DNA from: Elusimicrobiota bacterium
Lineage (GTDB): Bacteria; Elusimicrobiota; Elusimicrobia; UBA1565; UBA9628
Length of the DNA stretch: 6,185 nucleotides
Direction of reading: 5' to 3'
Assembly: GCA_023249695.1 (NCBI GenBank)
Contig: JAHFCD010000154.1
Location: 1-6,185, forward strand
The position numbers were made by a program, and so were the translations under genes. The notes beneath the pieces were generated by a model. The model saw only the letters and a list, made by a program, of their open reading frames with translations. It was not told the origin of the DNA and did not search any database. How positions within the stretch are numbered: position 1 is the first letter of the stretch; the number at the start of each line of letters is the position of its first letter. This document shows, piece after piece, positions 4,649 to 6,185 of the stretch.

Positions 4649-6027
4649 AATCTCCCGCAGCCCGAGGGCTCGAAATAGCGGTCGAACGCCATGGCGACGC
4701 CCCGCGGCAGGCGCTCGAGGCACGACTCGCAGCGGATCGCCCCGCGCGTGCGCGGCGCGGACAAGGCCTCCACGAATTGGGCCTCCAGGAACGCCGGCTC
4801 GTAATACGCCTGGCTGTCCTCGGGCACGAACCAGAGGAACGCGGCGTGCGGGCGGTGAAACGAGTCGCCGCTCCAGGAGTCCCACACCGGCGCGGCGTTG
4901 GGCAGGAGCGCCGTCGCGCAGCGCCACCGTTCGCGCTGGAGCGCGTTGCCGTAGCGGATGAGTCGGACGGCCTCCGCCGCGGGAACGGCGAAGGAGAGGC
5001 CGAGCGCGGCGGCCGCCATGAGGCCGCGCCCGCGGCGGGAGAACAGGCCCTTGCCGCGCGCCGGCGCCGCGCGCACCCAGCGCAGGATTTCGGCCGACGC
5101 GAAGCCGGCGAGAAAAGGCGCCACGAACAGCAGGTGCTGGGAATAGGCCGAAGGAGTCACGGCGAGGCCCGCCAAGGAGGCGGCCAAGGCGCCGGCCGCC
5201 TCGGGGCGCTCGCGCCAGCGCCGCAGCCCCCACAGCCCGGCGACCCACGCGAGCGGATCAGTCAGCAGGGACGGCTTGAGGGTCGCGCTCCAAGAGACGC
5301 GCGCGCCGGGAAAGCCCGCGTTATAGAGGAAGTAGTAGGACCACAGGCGGCCGAGCCCCCCGCGCGCCGCGAAGTAGGCGCAGCCCGCGGCGGCGACGGC
5401 GCCCGCGCCGAGCGCCGCCTCGGCGAGGAACCGCCCGGCCTCGTTCGGGCCGCGTTTTTCCAAGCGCTTCCACGCGGCGGCCAGGATCATGCCCGCGGCG
5501 GGAAACACCGCCTTTGGCGTGCACCACAGGGCGAGCGCGAGCAATGCGCCGGCGGCGGGACCCGCGGCGCGGCTGGGGCGGGCGATGACGAAGGCGGCCG
5601 TGACGACGAAAAACATGCCGGGCACGTCGGGGCGTATCTCGAGGGATTTCTGCGCGAAGGCCGCGAAGGCCGCGAGCCACGCGGCGGCGAGCGGGCCCTC
5701 GAGCGAATCCGCCCCGCGCCGCGGGAACGCGACCAGCAGCAGCACGGCGAGCCAGAACAGGGTGAGGACCATTCGCCCCGCCAGCGCCTTGCTCACGGGA
5801 TCGTGCGGGGCGTCCACGACCGGCGCCAGTGCCGCCCAAAACAGCGGGCCATGATGCTCGAAAAAATCGCGGAACGGAAGGTTTCCGCGCGCGACGAGCA
5901 GGGACGCGTGCAGGTGCTCGAGCTCGTCGGTGTCGTAGTAGCGGTGGACGACGAGGCCGGCGCGAAGGCCGGCCGCGGCGAGCAGGGCGCACGCGACGCC
6001 CGCCCAGGCCCAGCGTCTCAGGGACAT
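4624..6027 (-). CDS. GT-C family integral membrane glycosyltransferase (PMT/ArnT-like)
   Basis: A 467-residue membrane protein, rich in Ala, Leu and Gly. After the first membrane helix (about 8-27) comes a loop with RYYDTDELEHLH. D32, D34 and E35 correspond to the acidic motif in the first extracytoplasmic loop of GT39/GT83-type enzymes. It continues into GNLPFRDFFEHHGPLFW (48-64), a common wording in this family. SLEIRPDVPGMF (128-139) is another shared motif. About ten further hydrophobic segments extend to residue about 356. A soluble, probably periplasmic tail of about 110 residues follows, with CESC (433-436) and C457. Such proteins transfer a sugar from a polyprenyl-phosphate donor; donor and acceptor cannot be inferred. 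The ATG at 6027 overlaps the rsmA stop by 10 bp, and the stop overlaps the next glycosyltransferase by 25 bp, so these three genes look like one operon. No clear Shine-Dalgarno sequence is seen. Confidence 0.88.
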   Translation of the reverse strand: MSLRRWAWAGVACALLAAAGLRAGLVVHRYYDTDELEHLHASLLVARGNLPFRDFFEHHGPLFWAALAPVVDAPHDPVSKALAGRMVLTLFWLAVLLLVAFPRRGADSLEGPLAAAWLAAFAAFAQKSLEIRPDVPGMFFVVTAAFVIARPSRAAGPAAGALLALALWCTPKAVFPAAGMILAAAWKRLEKRGPNEAGRFLAEAALGAGAVAAAGCAYFAARGGLGRLWSYYFLYNAGFPGARVSWSATLKPSLLTDPLAWVAGLWGLRRWRERPEAAGALAASLAGLAVTPSAYSQHLLFVAPFLAGFASAEILRWVRAAPARGKGLFSRRGRGLMAAAALGLSFAVPAAEAVRLIRYGNALQRERWRCATALLPNAAPVWDSWSGDSFHRPHAAFLWFVPEDSQAYYEPAFLEAQFVEALSAPRTRGAIRCESCLERLPRGVAMAFDRYFEPSGCGRLWLRKPGA

Positions 6028-6185
6028 AAGGCGCGGGCGAGCGCGCGCCAGGCGTCGAAAGGGATCTCCTCGGGCCGCGCCGCGACGTCGAGCCCGGCGG
6101 CGGCGAAGGCCGCGTCGACTTCGGCGCGCGGCTTTCCGATCGCCTTGGAGAGCACGCCCGCCGCCATCTTCCGGCGCTGGGAGAA
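6018..6185 (-). CDS. rsmA: 16S rRNA dimethyladenosine transferase RsmA/KsgA, C-terminal end; runs off window
   Basis: The last 55 codons of a gene entering from the right edge, ending in TGA at 6018-6020. The peptide begins FSQRRKM, the conserved start of the C-terminal helical domain of RsmA/KsgA (E. coli has a closely similar NQRRKT). It then shows the expected AGLDVAARPEEIPFDAWRALARAL ending, equivalent to the usual GIDPxxRxExLSxxxFxxLAxxL. The enzyme dimethylates two adjacent adenines near the 3' end of 16S rRNA during small-subunit maturation. The S-adenosylmethionine-binding domain lies outside the window. Its stop codon overlaps the ATG of the downstream glycosyltransferase gene by 10 bp, so the two are probably co-transcribed and coupled. 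Confidence 0.9.
   Translation of the reverse strand, partial: FSQRRKMAAGVLSKAIGKPRAEVDAAFAAAGLDVAARPEEIPFDAWRALARALCP

Noticed and set aside
4649..5248. A 200-codon N-terminal extension of the TPR glycosyltransferase frame
   Set aside because: It is Arg/Gly/Ala-rich frame shadow of the PMT/ArnT-like gene on the same strand; the family-like protein begins at the Met at 4648.
1..6185. Novel defence or mobile system
   Set aside because: The genes are mostly recognisable housekeeping, signalling and envelope functions; no nuclease, toxin pair, recombinase or reverse transcriptase was seen.

Overview
This is a GC-rich bacterial window with almost no non-coding DNA. It holds six complete protein genes and two genes cut by the window edges. 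Two signal-peptide-like N-termini suggest an organism with an envelope that receives Sec exports. No rRNA or tRNA is present, so the phylum cannot be fixed from what is here. No phage, IS transposase, CRISPR or plasmid gene was seen.

Layout. (1) Positions 1-1619, minus strand: an elongation factor P gene (efp), a strong palindromic REP-like repeat, a HAD-family phosphatase, and then, overlapping the HAD stop codon, the start of an exported protein that leaves the window at base 1. That protein's N-terminal domain resembles a subtilisin-type propeptide. (2) Positions 1620-1674: a compact divergent intergenic region with a perfect 10-bp inverted repeat and an extended -10 promoter. (3) Positions 1675-3104, plus strand: a short soluble histidine kinase with no sensor or membrane domain, then a secreted helical protein of unknown function with its own good promoter and ribosome binding site. 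(4) Positions 3101-6185, minus strand: the C-terminal end of rsmA/ksgA, followed by two overlapping membrane glycosyltransferase-like (GT-C fold) genes. The second ends in tetratricopeptide repeats. This run collides tail to tail with the secreted-protein gene; their stop codons overlap by 4 bp, and a 12-bp terminator-like hairpin lies inside coding DNA.

How the genes work together. The rsmA/GT-C/GT-C run has overlapping ends and looks co-transcribed; the two GT-C proteins could act in one envelope or protein glycosylation process, which is inference. The histidine kinase has no response regulator beside it here. The most notable points are the EF-P loop, where the usual modified lysine is aligned with glutamine; the EcoRI-site-rich inverted repeat between efp and the HAD gene; the palindromes around the efp start; and the internal duplication in the secreted protein. 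I found no convincing multi-gene novel defence or mobile system.
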